DNA of 43,904 nt from Calditrichia bacterium (GCA_023132435.1 JAGLYF010000105.1:1-43904); one strand, 5' to 3'; shown: positions 1 through 10,891, numbered from the stretch's first letter. A program made the numbers and translations. Notes: a model not told the origin generated them from the letters alone.

Positions 1-29
1 ATAAATCTAAAATTCATGAATTAATTAGG
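1..29. repeat. partial copy of dispersed repeat (right end)
   Basis: The first bases carry AATCTAAAATTCATGAAT, which recurs at 14333-14350 and 33693-33710 as the right end of a longer non-coding repeat. Here only this end is inside the window, directly abutting the SMC stop codon. The rest of the copy, if present, lies outside the window. Confidence 0.6.
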
Positions 30-3000
30 TTAGTTGAATTTTACAGAAACTAATTTAGAGAGACCTTCCTCTTCCATCGTGACGCCGTATAATGTATCAG
101 CTGATTCCATTGTTCTCTTATTATGGGTAACGACTATAAACTGTGTTTCATTTGAAAAATCCTTTAATGCCTGTGTAAATCTTCCAATATTTACATCATC
201 CAGTGGCGCATCAATTTCATCCAATATACAAAATGGGCTGGGTTTCACAAGATATATCGAAAAGAGAAGAGAAATGGCTGTTAATGTTTTTTCTCCGCCA
301 GAGAGCAGGCTAATCGTTTGCATCTGTTTTCCCTTGGGTCTTACTAATATTTCTATATTCGATTCCAGCGGATCGGTATTTTCTTCCATTTTAAGCGTTC
401 CTTCGCCATTGACAAAAAAACTGGCAAAAACACGCTCAAAGTTTTCTTTAATGCTTCGGAAAGTTTCAGTAAACTGTTTTCGTGCGGTAATATTTATCTT
501 GTTAATCGTTTCTAATAATGTTTTTTCAGCTTCTTTCAAATCGTCATACTGTTTCCTGAAAAACTCCAGACGCTCACTTTCACGGTCATATTCACTCACC
601 GCCAGCGGATTTACCTGTCCCATTTGCTTTATTTTATATTTTAAGGATTCAATCTGCTGTTCACTATCTTCAACCACTAATCCATCAAAAGGGATGCCAA
701 CAGAAATATCTTCATTATATTCATCTTTTATTCGATCGCGGATTGCTTCAGATTTCATCTCATTTTCCTGAATTTCCAATTCCAGATGACGAGTGCGTTC
801 CAGACTTGAATCGTGCTGTTTCCGATATTTTTTTATCTGATTCTCAAGACTGAATATTTTGTCTTTTATCTCATGATATTCTTGTTCGATTTTTGATTTT
901 TCACTTTCAATACGACCATGATCCTCACAAATGGTTGCCAGCGTTTTCTCTCTCATATCTGAATCTTCGTCAATCCGGGCCAGTTCTTTTTCCATTTCAC
1001 TGATTTCATTTTTACGCTTTTCCTGCAGTTGACCAGATTCAGAAATCTCGTTTTTTATACGGGATATATCCGCTTTTAAATTTTGATGATGATTGGAAGC
1101 ATTTATCAGCTGAACGTGTATTTCTTTGACAGTTTTTTCTTTTTGCTGAAAAATCTCTTCCTCAGTAGAAAAGACTTTTGAAGTATTTGAAATTTTTTCT
1201 TCCAATGATTTTAGTTGTGAATTCATATCCTGAAGTGTTCTTTCGCTTTCCTGTAGTTCTTTTTCCAAACGAGAGAGCAGGGTGGAAGTAGATTTTCTGT
1301 TATCTTCGCGCTTTTCGATTGATTCTTCACTGTTTTGTTTTTGAACCTGAATTTCAGCCTCACTTAGCTCCAGATCTCTGATTCCTTTATCAAGTAATTC
1401 GATTTCCTGATTAAGTTCAGTGATTTCATTATCAATCGCTTTTTGTTCTTCTATCTTTTTCTCCCTTTCCTGATTGTTGTTTTGAATTGTCCTTTTCAAC
1501 TCCGAAAGGGTTTGTTCTATTGTAGTTATTTGCCCTTTTCGTCCAATCAGGGAAGTCTTTGGATCTCTTTTCTGACCGCCACTTATGGCCTGGTTATTAT
1601 TTACTATTTCTCCATTTATAGTGACATATCTTAGCTCCGTATTTTTTTCAGATCTGCTAATAGCCTCATCAAGTGTCTCGACTACAATAACATCGCCGAT
1701 GAGCAATTGAAGAATATTATCATACTGAGAATCATTGGATATATATTCCCCAAGAGAATTACTTTCGGTGGCGTATTTTTTCTGTCCCAGGTTCAAGGAT
1801 TTAATCCTATCAAGGGGTATAATTGTAACCCTCCCGAGTTTCTTTTCTTCAACCTCTTTTATTATTTCCTGAGCCGTTTTCACACTGTCAACCACCAGAT
1901 AATTAATTACATCGCCCAAAGCGACTTCAAGGGCTAGGGTATATTGATCCTTAATTGTGACAATTTCTGATATCGGGCCGTGTATACCCGGAAATTGATC
2001 TTTCTTCATCATCAGTGCCCTGGTACTTTCCAAATGTCCATGATAGTTGGATATAATATTTTGGAAAAATGAAAGCTGTGTATTCAGGCTTTCAGATTGA
2101 CTTTCACACTTTCTCAGATTAGTATCGAGTTGTTCGATCTTCTGATTGATTTTTGCTTGATTTCCTTCCAATTGGACATGTTTTTGCTCATTTTTTGCTT
2201 TTTGATCGGTTTTTTCATTCTTAATCCTGGAAATTTCATCGAGTTTTTTTAGCAAACCATTTTTTGATTCTGAGAGTGCTTCATTTTCGCTTTCAAAGAT
2301 GCGAATCTGTTCCTTATTCCACGAAAACTGATATTTGGTTTGCTGAGTAATTTCTTTTTGCTGAGAAACAGCGGTAAATTGTTCACGATATTGCTGATTC
2401 AGTGAATCCAGAGTACTTTTCTTTTCCAGCAATTTTTCTGATAAATCATTTGCCTCTTTTTCCTGATTCTCATATCCGGAAGTCAGGGCCTGAAGATCTT
2501 TTGCAGCAGTCTCAAATGTTTTGGCATTTTCTAATAGATTTGATTCCCGTGTCTTAATTTTCTCGTTCAATTCATCGATTTCATTTCGGTTTCGATGAAT
2601 ATTATCCATCAGATTCTGAGATCGTGTCTCAGCAATTGCTTTATCCTCTTTTATTTGATGGATTTTTTCATCGTGTTCTCTCAATTGACCTGAATAGTGA
2701 TTAATCTGTTGTTCAGACTGGATCAATTCTCTTTTATATTCCTCAAGGATGGCTTCTTCCAGGGTAATCTGCTGACTGGTATCTTCTTTTATTAGGCTAA
2801 TTTCCTCTAACGTCTTACGCAGGGGTTCGATATCTTCAATATAATGCGTGTAGCGAAATCGGGCGAGGTTCATTTCTAGTTTTTTTAACTCTTCCTGGAA
2901 TTTTAAGTATCTTCGTGCTTTGCCAACTTGCCGTGAAAGGCTGTTTACATTTCTGGATATTTCTGAAATAATGTCTTCAATTCGACTCATATCCTGCTGG

Positions 3001-3551
3001 GTTAAATCCATTTTTCGTAGAGCGGATTTCCTTCTGGCTTTGTATTTGGTAATACCAGCAGCTTCCTCAAACAGATGACGCCGATCTGAGGGATTCTCAC
3101 TGATGATGTTCTCGACCATACCCAATTCAATAACAGAATATGAATTAGCACCCATTCCTGTATCCATAAAAAGATTCTGTATATCTTTAAGGCGACAGGG
3201 GCTTTTATTTATAAAATACTGACTTTCACCTGAGCGGTACAAACGGCGTGATATAACAACATCTGAAAATTCACTTGCCAGAACATTCTTGTTGTTATGC
3301 ACAGTCAGATTTACCTCAGCCATACTCAGGGATTTCCGATCATTTGTTCCGCTGAAAATTACGCTTTCCATTCTATCGGTACGCAGAGAAGAAACTTTTT
3401 GCTCACCCAGCACCCAGCGAATAGCGTCTACAATATTCGATTTGCCAGAGCCGTTAGGTCCGATAACACATGAAATACCATCTGTAAACTTCATCTGGGT
3501 CTTTTGGGCAAATGATTTAAATCCTAGTAATTCAAGTTTCGAAAGATACAT
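30..3551 (-). CDS. smc: chromosome segregation ATPase SMC
   Basis: This is the structural maintenance of chromosomes ATPase, which organises and helps segregate the nucleoid as a dimer, usually with ScpA and ScpB. The 1173 residues are normal for bacterial SMC. Walker A GPNGSGKS lies at residues 31-38, followed by the LGEQ Q-loop. Two long coiled coils flank a hinge at roughly residues 515-670. The C-terminal head has the ABC signature LLSGGEKTLTA and the Walker B stretch FCILDEIDAPLDD. It is the last gene of a minus-strand operon, starting 15 bases after the GH2-like gene, with AGGA about 7 bases before the ATG. No scpA or scpB is in the window. The identification is secure. Confidence 0.97.
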   Translation of the reverse strand: MYLSKLELLGFKSFAQKTQMKFTDGISCVIGPNGSGKSNIVDAIRWVLGEQKVSSLRTDRMESVIFSGTNDRKSLSMAEVNLTVHNNKNVLASEFSDVVISRRLYRSGESQYFINKSPCRLKDIQNLFMDTGMGANSYSVIELGMVENIISENPSDRRHLFEEAAGITKYKARRKSALRKMDLTQQDMSRIEDIISEISRNVNSLSRQVGKARRYLKFQEELKKLEMNLARFRYTHYIEDIEPLRKTLEEISLIKEDTSQQITLEEAILEEYKRELIQSEQQINHYSGQLREHDEKIHQIKEDKAIAETRSQNLMDNIHRNRNEIDELNEKIKTRESNLLENAKTFETAAKDLQALTSGYENQEKEANDLSEKLLEKKSTLDSLNQQYREQFTAVSQQKEITQQTKYQFSWNKEQIRIFESENEALSESKNGLLKKLDEISRIKNEKTDQKAKNEQKHVQLEGNQAKINQKIEQLDTNLRKCESQSESLNTQLSFFQNIISNYHGHLESTRALMMKKDQFPGIHGPISEIVTIKDQYTLALEVALGDVINYLVVDSVKTAQEIIKEVEEKKLGRVTIIPLDRIKSLNLGQKKYATESNSLGEYISNDSQYDNILQLLIGDVIVVETLDEAISRSEKNTELRYVTINGEIVNNNQAISGGQKRDPKTSLIGRKGQITTIEQTLSELKRTIQNNNQEREKKIEEQKAIDNEITELNQEIELLDKGIRDLELSEAEIQVQKQNSEESIEKREDNRKSTSTLLSRLEKELQESERTLQDMNSQLKSLEEKISNTSKVFSTEEEIFQQKEKTVKEIHVQLINASNHHQNLKADISRIKNEISESGQLQEKRKNEISEMEKELARIDEDSDMREKTLATICEDHGRIESEKSKIEQEYHEIKDKIFSLENQIKKYRKQHDSSLERTRHLELEIQENEMKSEAIRDRIKDEYNEDISVGIPFDGLVVEDSEQQIESLKYKIKQMGQVNPLAVSEYDRESERLEFFRKQYDDLKEAEKTLLETINKINITARKQFTETFRSIKENFERVFASFFVNGEGTLKMEENTDPLESNIEILVRPKGKQMQTISLLSGGEKTLTAISLLFSIYLVKPSPFCILDEIDAPLDDVNIGRFTQALKDFSNETQFIVVTHNKRTMESADTLYGVTMEEEGLSKLVSVKFN

Positions 3552-3566
3552 ATTGCGTCCTAATGA

Positions 3567-6152
3567 TCAGAATAATGGATAAGCATCCGTTAATAATTGA
3601 AAATAAGTGATTAATCCATAATTAGATTCATATATTGCTACAAAAGCAAAAATAGCACCACCATAAATCAATATTAACATTACTAATATATTATAAACGC
3701 GCATTGATAATAGTACACGTAAGCCATTACCAAGCCGAAAATTATACCAAAAGAAAAAGAGAAACAATATCAGAATAATCAGGGGATGTGCCATCTCAAA
3801 ATGCATAAGGTGATAGGACAACATGCTCACAGGTAATAACAAAAATAATGGCGCTCCCGCCCAATGACACACAGCTAAATATTGTTTGAATCGTATTTTT
3901 TCGGCAGCCAATAAGTTAATAATTTTTAGCAAGATTACAATAGTTAATTGAAGCAAATAAAAAGAAAGCCAGATAATCAGTGATATATAGAGTGGAGATT
4001 TAATGAGTTCCAGGTAAATAAATTTAAGATGCAGAGGAACCAGGACTGAACTCAACATTTCTTCCATTAAAACATTATCTCGCATATAATAGATATAGGC
4101 TGCTATCAGGATTGAAACAAGAAAATTAGTATATAATCCAATAATCGTGGAATTTAAAATTGAGATAATTCGACGATCCCTTAAATCGACAAAAAAGCCG
4201 TAAGGATGTGCCATGGATCTCTTTAGATTTTCTCTAAATCGATAATTACGTCTATATATAAAGAGAACGGCGATTGAAAATACAAATACAGTGATACTAA
4301 AGAAATTAGATTTTTTGGACGGCATTTTGTCGGCTGGTTTTAGAGGATATTCACCGTTGAGAAATTGTGGTATTCGATAATAAAGGTCGCGCTTTTTATC
4401 ATCATGACTGATCAAACCATAAGGGTAAATGTATTTTCCGGATGCTCCTTGTTGGCCCAATCGGGAAGGAATATCTGCCTCCCAGTCCTGATAACTTTCT
4501 ATGAAGTAACCACCAAAGTTAGATTGGTCTGAGGCGAGTCTGAGAAATTCCTGCACACGGGCCGATTGTAAATCTTCAGTATCGATATTATCCCTATTCT
4601 CTGTAATGCGTGCAACCGAGAAACCCACATTACCAAAGATGAGCGTTGCTCCCTGTCTGAAAATATCCGCATTTAATATCTCGTTAAAATCCGTTAGAAC
4701 TGACAGATCGTATTTATTGCACATATAAAATTCTGTAATTGGTCTCTGAGATATAAGATCTATATTGAGTGGTATCAAATACAGAGGAAGAGGCGACTTT
4801 TGTTCAATGTACCCCTTTAAGATAAGCATATATTTTTTTACAGATGGCAAATGAACCGGTATTTCATTACCAATACCCAGAGCTGTAAAGGAAGGATGGA
4901 GTGAATGAAGCATTATGATCTCTTCGGCCACCTTTTTTGAAATCTGAAGCAATTGATCATCCCGAAAGTACGGCTCAGGAATTCGCCACATTCCAATTTC
5001 ACAAAATAAATATAAACCCAGAGAATCAGCGAGAAAAAGACAGGCAGGATGGGGTGGGGTGTTTGGAAACCTGATGGCGTTAAAACCAAGATTTTTAATA
5101 TCAATAAAATCATCTTTGAGTTCTCTGATAAATTTATCCCTGGAGAAACTGTTGTCCTGTTCATTTGCGTATATTGGAAAGTTTAAACGGTAGTTAATAC
5201 CCTTTAATTCTATAGGGTTGTTATTAATAAACATCTTTTGATTATTGAAGGCGATTTTTTTGAGACCGATCTTTTGCTCATGAAAAGCAATCAATCCGGT
5301 TCCCGATTTCGCAGTGAGGCGTAGCTGGTAGAACTCGGTAGAATCAGATGACCAGTGTGTCGGATTGTTTATATATATGGATCGGTTGAATTTTTTTGTC
5401 ATGGCCTTCAGATCAAGATATTCAAAGCGGCTGAATATTAAATTTCCTTCGGGATCTCTGATCTCTTCTTCACAACGGACTCTCGGGTTAATTTCGTTAT
5501 TTACCTTATATGTATCATCGATCAGCAGCTGATAGGCAATTGACAGCTTATTCTTCTTGTAGGTATATTTTAAATCTGTAAAATATACTGCAGGGAGCCA
5601 TTCGAGATAAATATCGCCAGCAATGCCCAGGTTTTGTTGCGGTTTAAAAATTTTCACCATATTTGGCATTCCTTCATCCGGTGAATCAGATCGCCTGATT
5701 ACAATATCCAGGGTATTTTCTCCACTGATATTAAGTAAGTTCAACGGAACCTGGATCTTAAATCCTGATGGAAAATTGAGTCTTTGCAAAACCTGTATGT
5801 TGTTGATGTTAATATCTGCTATGCCAACAATTCCGGGAAACCAGATAATTAACTTACGATTTCTCAAAGAATCAGGTATCTGAAATGTCTTACTAAATGT
5901 AATCCGATTAATATCCCTGGGAGCAAGTATTGGTAAATTGACAGTTGCAGAGAGATTTCGCCCGGGGGTAACTATTTCCCAACCCATACTAATATTCTTT
6001 ACACTGTGATGATTCCTCGAACCTGAGAATGTATAAATATCGGGATTGCTTTTTATCTGAGAAGATTGACCAAAGACAGGATTGAGAAAAGGAATAATGA
6101 GACTAAATAGTAATGTACATTTATATAGATATGAGTATTTGATATGCGTCAT
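3567..6152 (-). CDS. GH2-like ectodomain fused to multi-span membrane domain
   Basis: An 861-residue protein with a signal peptide ending near VFGQ. A galactose-binding-like beta domain (about residues 40-180) and an immunoglobulin-like section precede a glycoside hydrolase family 2 style TIM barrel from about residue 300, with ELKGINYR, FNAIRFPNTPPHP and the acid/base motif GIGNEIP near residue 430. The usual nucleophile motif (TE followed by Y/F and G) is not evident; the matching place reads TLIFGNVGF near residue 505. After about residue 615 there are five or six hydrophobic segments, faintly Yip1-like. This would put the barrel outside the cytoplasmic membrane and anchor it at its C-terminus. 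It lies 28 bases after the PdxJ-like gene and 15 before smc. The family call is fairly sure; enzymatic activity is doubtful. Confidence 0.7.
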   Translation of the reverse strand: MTHIKYSYLYKCTLLFSLIIPFLNPVFGQSSQIKSNPDIYTFSGSRNHHSVKNISMGWEIVTPGRNLSATVNLPILAPRDINRITFSKTFQIPDSLRNRKLIIWFPGIVGIADININNIQVLQRLNFPSGFKIQVPLNLLNISGENTLDIVIRRSDSPDEGMPNMVKIFKPQQNLGIAGDIYLEWLPAVYFTDLKYTYKKNKLSIAYQLLIDDTYKVNNEINPRVRCEEEIRDPEGNLIFSRFEYLDLKAMTKKFNRSIYINNPTHWSSDSTEFYQLRLTAKSGTGLIAFHEQKIGLKKIAFNNQKMFINNNPIELKGINYRLNFPIYANEQDNSFSRDKFIRELKDDFIDIKNLGFNAIRFPNTPPHPACLFLADSLGLYLFCEIGMWRIPEPYFRDDQLLQISKKVAEEIIMLHSLHPSFTALGIGNEIPVHLPSVKKYMLILKGYIEQKSPLPLYLIPLNIDLISQRPITEFYMCNKYDLSVLTDFNEILNADIFRQGATLIFGNVGFSVARITENRDNIDTEDLQSARVQEFLRLASDQSNFGGYFIESYQDWEADIPSRLGQQGASGKYIYPYGLISHDDKKRDLYYRIPQFLNGEYPLKPADKMPSKKSNFFSITVFVFSIAVLFIYRRNYRFRENLKRSMAHPYGFFVDLRDRRIISILNSTIIGLYTNFLVSILIAAYIYYMRDNVLMEEMLSSVLVPLHLKFIYLELIKSPLYISLIIWLSFYLLQLTIVILLKIINLLAAEKIRFKQYLAVCHWAGAPLFLLLPVSMLSYHLMHFEMAHPLIILILFLFFFWYNFRLGNGLRVLLSMRVYNILVMLILIYGGAIFAFVAIYESNYGLITYFQLLTDAYPLF

Positions 6153-6180
6153 AATCTCGAATTGTCGATTTGAGTTACTT

Positions 6181-6891
6181 CTAAATGATACTTACAAAAT
6201 CGCGCACAGCTTGTTCAAAACCTATGGCCAAAGCTTTTACCATTAGAGAATTTGAGACAATGATATCGTCCAAATAATGGATCTTTGCCAACTCTTTGAT
6301 ATTTTCCTGGGTAATTCCACCACTTATGTTTACACCCATCCCCAGTTTGTTAGCAGCAATCACCAAAGAATTTAGTGATTCCAGCTCAGCAACCTGTTGA
6401 TCCAAATCATCGGCAGTGGTAAACAATTTGGCATTAATTTCCAAATAATCAAACTCCAATTTACCTGCCTGTTTTATAGTTTGCAGATTTGGTTCAATAA
6501 AGACACTGGTGGCAATATTATTTGCATGCGCATCAGCGATATAATCGCTTAAAGATCCTGCATATTCATCCAGATTTACGGTTGTCGGTAGTATTGATGT
6601 TTCTTTGTCTTCAGAAACGAAAGTAATCATATCAGGTTTTATTTTTAATAGCTTACGAACAGTTTCATCATTGATCGTTGTTCTGATATTGAGATGTGTC
6701 TTAACTATTTCTTTTAAGACACTCACATCCCGTTCATTTATGCTTCTGATATCTTCTCTCAGAAACCCAACAATGGATTCTGCACCACCCATCTCACCCA
6801 GTACACTGAGATGAGCGGGATCAGGAATCTCTTCGGCAAATATGTTTCGGATAAGGGCTACCGGATCAAGGTCAATACCTAAACGACTCAT
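6181..6891 (-). CDS. PdxJ-fold protein lacking catalytic residues
   Basis: The 236 residues align end to end with pyridoxine 5'-phosphate synthase PdxJ (243 in E. coli), the TIM-barrel enzyme that closes the vitamin B6 ring. Shared landmarks include IPDPA, FLRED, NERDV and a central EI strand. By my manual alignment, the three E. coli catalytic residues are replaced: His45 by Phe43, Glu72 by Arg70 and His193 by Gly191. Ligands Asn9, His12, Arg20, His52, Gly215 and His216 are also changed, while Asp11 and Arg47 are kept. The frame is intact and a strong GGGAGG precedes the ATG, so this looks like a maintained gene with another function rather than a decayed one. It lies 14 bases after a lipoprotein gene. 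An automatic PdxJ label would mislead. Confidence 0.75.
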   Translation of the reverse strand: MSRLGIDLDPVALIRNIFAEEIPDPAHLSVLGEMGGAESIVGFLREDIRSINERDVSVLKEIVKTHLNIRTTINDETVRKLLKIKPDMITFVSEDKETSILPTTVNLDEYAGSLSDYIADAHANNIATSVFIEPNLQTIKQAGKLEFDYLEINAKLFTTADDLDQQVAELESLNSLVIAANKLGMGVNISGGITQENIKELAKIHYLDDIIVSNSLMVKALAIGFEQAVRDFVSII

Positions 6892-6905
6892 TTAACCTCC
6901 CATTT

Positions 6906-7412
6906 TTAGAAACTTGATAAATCTTCCCATCTGCTGATTTTCCATACTTCTGACCGGTTTCGTTTGAAATTGAATAAAGCTTCTCCCTTTACGGTTGGTA
7001 TGTCTCCACGCCCGACCAGAGTCAATTGAAACGTTATTTTGATCTCATAGAAAGTTGAATCAGCGATAAATCCTTCAGAAAGTTTTCCACCCCAGTTGAG
7101 ATCTACCACACTATAATAACGAAATAATCCGACTGTTGCTTTAATATCGACATCGCGTCCCCAATTGATATCTGTGGGTGGGGTGGAACCGTAGTTTTTT
7201 GATATAAATAAAAATGAACTGTCAAGAACATCACTATATATCAGCGAATCTTTGAAAACATATGCATATCGAAAATTTGTTAATACTTCATCAGGTGTCC
7301 TCTGTCCGGTAATTATTGCTGATTGGGGACCCGATTCAATCAGTTCCGGTGCAAATGGATTACAACCTAATAGAAATATTATTAAAAGTACAGATAATAA
7401 TATTCGATTCAT
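6906..7412 (-). CDS. small lipoprotein, paralogue of the preceding gene product
   Basis: A 168-residue predicted lipoprotein: the N-terminal hydrophobic stretch ends in the lipobox LLGC followed by NPFAPE, so it should be lipidated and held at the membrane facing the periplasm. The mature part shares an arrangement with the gene just upstream in the operon: CNPF near the lipid site, a TNFRYAY segment about 30-40 residues later, and a C-terminus with W-x-I-x-x-W-E-D. The alternating strands and length suggest an NTF2-like or SnoaL-like alpha/beta fold, but that is inference. It sits 5 bases after its paralogue and 14 before the PdxJ-like gene. The function is unknown. Confidence 0.75.
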   Translation of the reverse strand: MNRILLSVLLIIFLLGCNPFAPELIESGPQSAIITGQRTPDEVLTNFRYAYVFKDSLIYSDVLDSSFLFISKNYGSTPPTDINWGRDVDIKATVGLFRYYSVVDLNWGGKLSEGFIADSTFYEIKITFQLTLVGRGDIPTVKGEALFNFKRNRSEVWKISRWEDLSSF

Positions 7413-7417
7413 TTCAA

Positions 7418-8038
7418 TTAATTTTTAAAGGTGGCTTTCAAAATTGACCAGCTTTTACTCTCAAGATCTTCGGCTTTTGTGTCCTCCCAATAGTAAATAT
7501 ACCATAGAGCGTTCACATCTTTTATCAATTTCATCCTGGCAGTTCCTATAAATAAACCATCCTCCTCCTCAAATACTATTCTTAATTCATATCGGAATGA
7601 ATTTGTCTGGACAGAGTCCGGTGATTGTGAAATATTTGTATAAGTAATCTCATTAAAGAATTCAAGAGATATGTTAACAGATTGCTTAAAAACAGTGTTT
7701 AAATAACTTTCCTCATCATAAAGGGTCCAATATCTGAATTTGTCCGTTTCTGCGCTGGGATCAGGGACAAATTTATATACAAAGTTGTACGCCAAAGCAG
7801 GATCAACAAAACAATTCATATAATTGGATATATTCTCCTGAATAATAGCATTACGAAAATTTGTCATAACAATGTTACTTGAAACGGGCGGATCATAAAT
7901 AGCTGAATTGTCTCCATCAGGTCCTTCAATATCTCTTGTATTAAAGGGATTGGTACAAGCCAGTATAACGAAGGTTAACAGGATTAAAAAATACTTGATG
8001 TAATAATTAGAAAAATGTAACAAAATCACTCTCGGCAT
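7418..8038 (-). CDS. small lipoprotein, first gene of the SMC operon
   Basis: A 206-residue predicted lipoprotein. A long hydrophobic N-terminus ends in the lipobox ILAC, then TNPFNTRDIEG. It is paralogous to the next gene: both have C(T)NPF, a TNFR-A segment (here VMTNFRNAI) and a C-terminal aromatic W-x-I-x-x-W-E-D block (here WYIYYWEDT). An NTF2-like fold is plausible for both but is inferred from size and pattern only. It is the first gene of the minus-strand operon that ends with smc. The start used is the ATG at 8038. I do not recognise a named family. Confidence 0.7.
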   Translation of the reverse strand: MPRVILLHFSNYYIKYFLILLTFVILACTNPFNTRDIEGPDGDNSAIYDPPVSSNIVMTNFRNAIIQENISNYMNCFVDPALAYNFVYKFVPDPSAETDKFRYWTLYDEESYLNTVFKQSVNISLEFFNEITYTNISQSPDSVQTNSFRYELRIVFEEEDGLFIGTARMKLIKDVNALWYIYYWEDTKAEDLESKSWSILKATFKN

Positions 8039-8078
8039 AAGTTTAATGCTTGAAAATATTAGAAATATAACAAAACTG

Positions 8079-8106
8079 AAGATAAAAATAAATATTGTCT
8101 TTGCAA
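8079..8106 (-). promoter_or_regulatory. possible promoter of the lipoprotein-SMC operon
   Basis: On the minus strand TTGCAA (8106-8101) is followed after 16 bases by TATCTT (8084-8079), a fair match to a sigma-70 type promoter about 40 bases before the first lipoprotein start. The background is AT-rich, so chance matches are likely. Confidence 0.3.
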
Positions 8107-8169
8107 AAGAGTGGCTTTAGTCACAAACAGAAGTGAGATATAAATCGCAGGATGTTTTTAATCAAATAG

Positions 8170-8568
8170 TCAGGATTTAAGTAAAGATATGTCAACATCA
8201 AGAAATTCTGCTACTTCTTCAAGGGAATAATAGATGTGGATATCGTAAGAAGTACTATCTAATATATTTTCATACATTCGCGCCATACCAAACGTAAAAG
8301 GATTATTTACAAAAAAAGCCACTTTTACTTTTTCTCGTAACGCTTTGGCAGCATACTTCCTTCTTAGTGAGGCGATATTGTAAAGATCATCCGAATTAAC
8401 CGAGATATTTTTTGCATGAGTTAAATCAATAAATCTCATAAATTGAGAGCCCCTGACAGGATTTTGTTGGTTTAAAAAGTTTACAAATGCCTGAATTTTT
8501 TCAAGATCTATTGAATTATGTGGCCGCTATATTACCAGGTCGTCCGTTTTAAAATAAAATTCTTTCAT
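8170..8568 (-). pseudogene. SpoIIAA-like (STAS fold) protein interrupted by an amber codon
   Basis: The reading frame starting at the ATG at 8568 runs MKEFYFKTDDLVI, meets TAG at 8529-8527, then continues RPHNSIDLEKIQAF through residue 132 to the stop at 8170. Both sides fit one protein of the SpoIIAA-like STAS family: an N-terminal strand pair, RFIDLTH, NSDDLYNIA, then the typical VAFFVNNPFTFGMARMYE and a final SLEEVAEFLDVD. The first ATG after the amber codon is at 8439, which would drop the first 43 codons and the N-terminal strands. So the gene is either recently inactivated, makes a short form, or the stop is a sequencing error. It lies beside twin hairpins. The family call is moderate; the in-frame TAG is read directly. 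Confidence 0.6.
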
Positions 8569-8890
8569 TTTGATCAGATTACCTGATTTTGTTGTTTGAG
8601 AAATTTTCAACCGTCACTTTATTCATTACCGTTCCGACGCAGAGCATCGGAACGAGAGTTATCCTCCCTGGTTACGACGCTCCGCGTCGTAACCGTCATT
8701 TATACACAAACGCTTCTTTTATTCACTTGTTCCACGTTTTATCTTTTTTAGCTGAGGAAATCAAATGGTGAATTATTAAGTTAAAATTCAATAACAATGT
8801 TCAGATTATTAAAATTATTTTATTTTGTGTTCTGTATTTTATATTTTAAAAGATTATCCATTTGGGATCACTAATATTATGAGGTAATAA
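8569..8890. other. divergent intergenic region before ligA
   Basis: These 322 bases separate the broken STAS-like gene from ligA. They hold the twin hairpins at 8630-8694 and an AT-rich stretch from about 8770 that probably contains the ligA promoter, although no convincing -35/-10 pair stands out. I see no protein-coding gene; a 60-codon open frame across the hairpins looks spurious. Confidence 0.5.
8630..8694. repeat. twin REP-like hairpins
   Basis: Two hairpins stand 15 bases apart. The first (8630-8654) has arms CGTTCCGACGC and GCATCGGAACG around a 3-base loop, with one mismatch. The second (8670-8694) has perfect 11-base arms GGTTACGACGC and GCGTCGTAACC around TCC. They are far more GC-rich than their surroundings and share a layout (11-base stem, 3-base loop, GACGC at the stem top). 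They look like a REP-type mobile repeat, though no RAYT transposase is seen in the window. Confidence 0.7.

Positions 8891-10891
<2,001 letters not shown>

Noticed and set aside
34-771. 245-codon open frame opposite smc
   Set aside because: It is the reverse complement of well-conserved SMC coding sequence, with low-complexity Ser/Leu-rich translation and no ribosome site.
8589-8771. 60-codon open frame upstream of ligA
   Set aside because: It runs straight through the twin hairpins and has no ribosome site or recognisable content.
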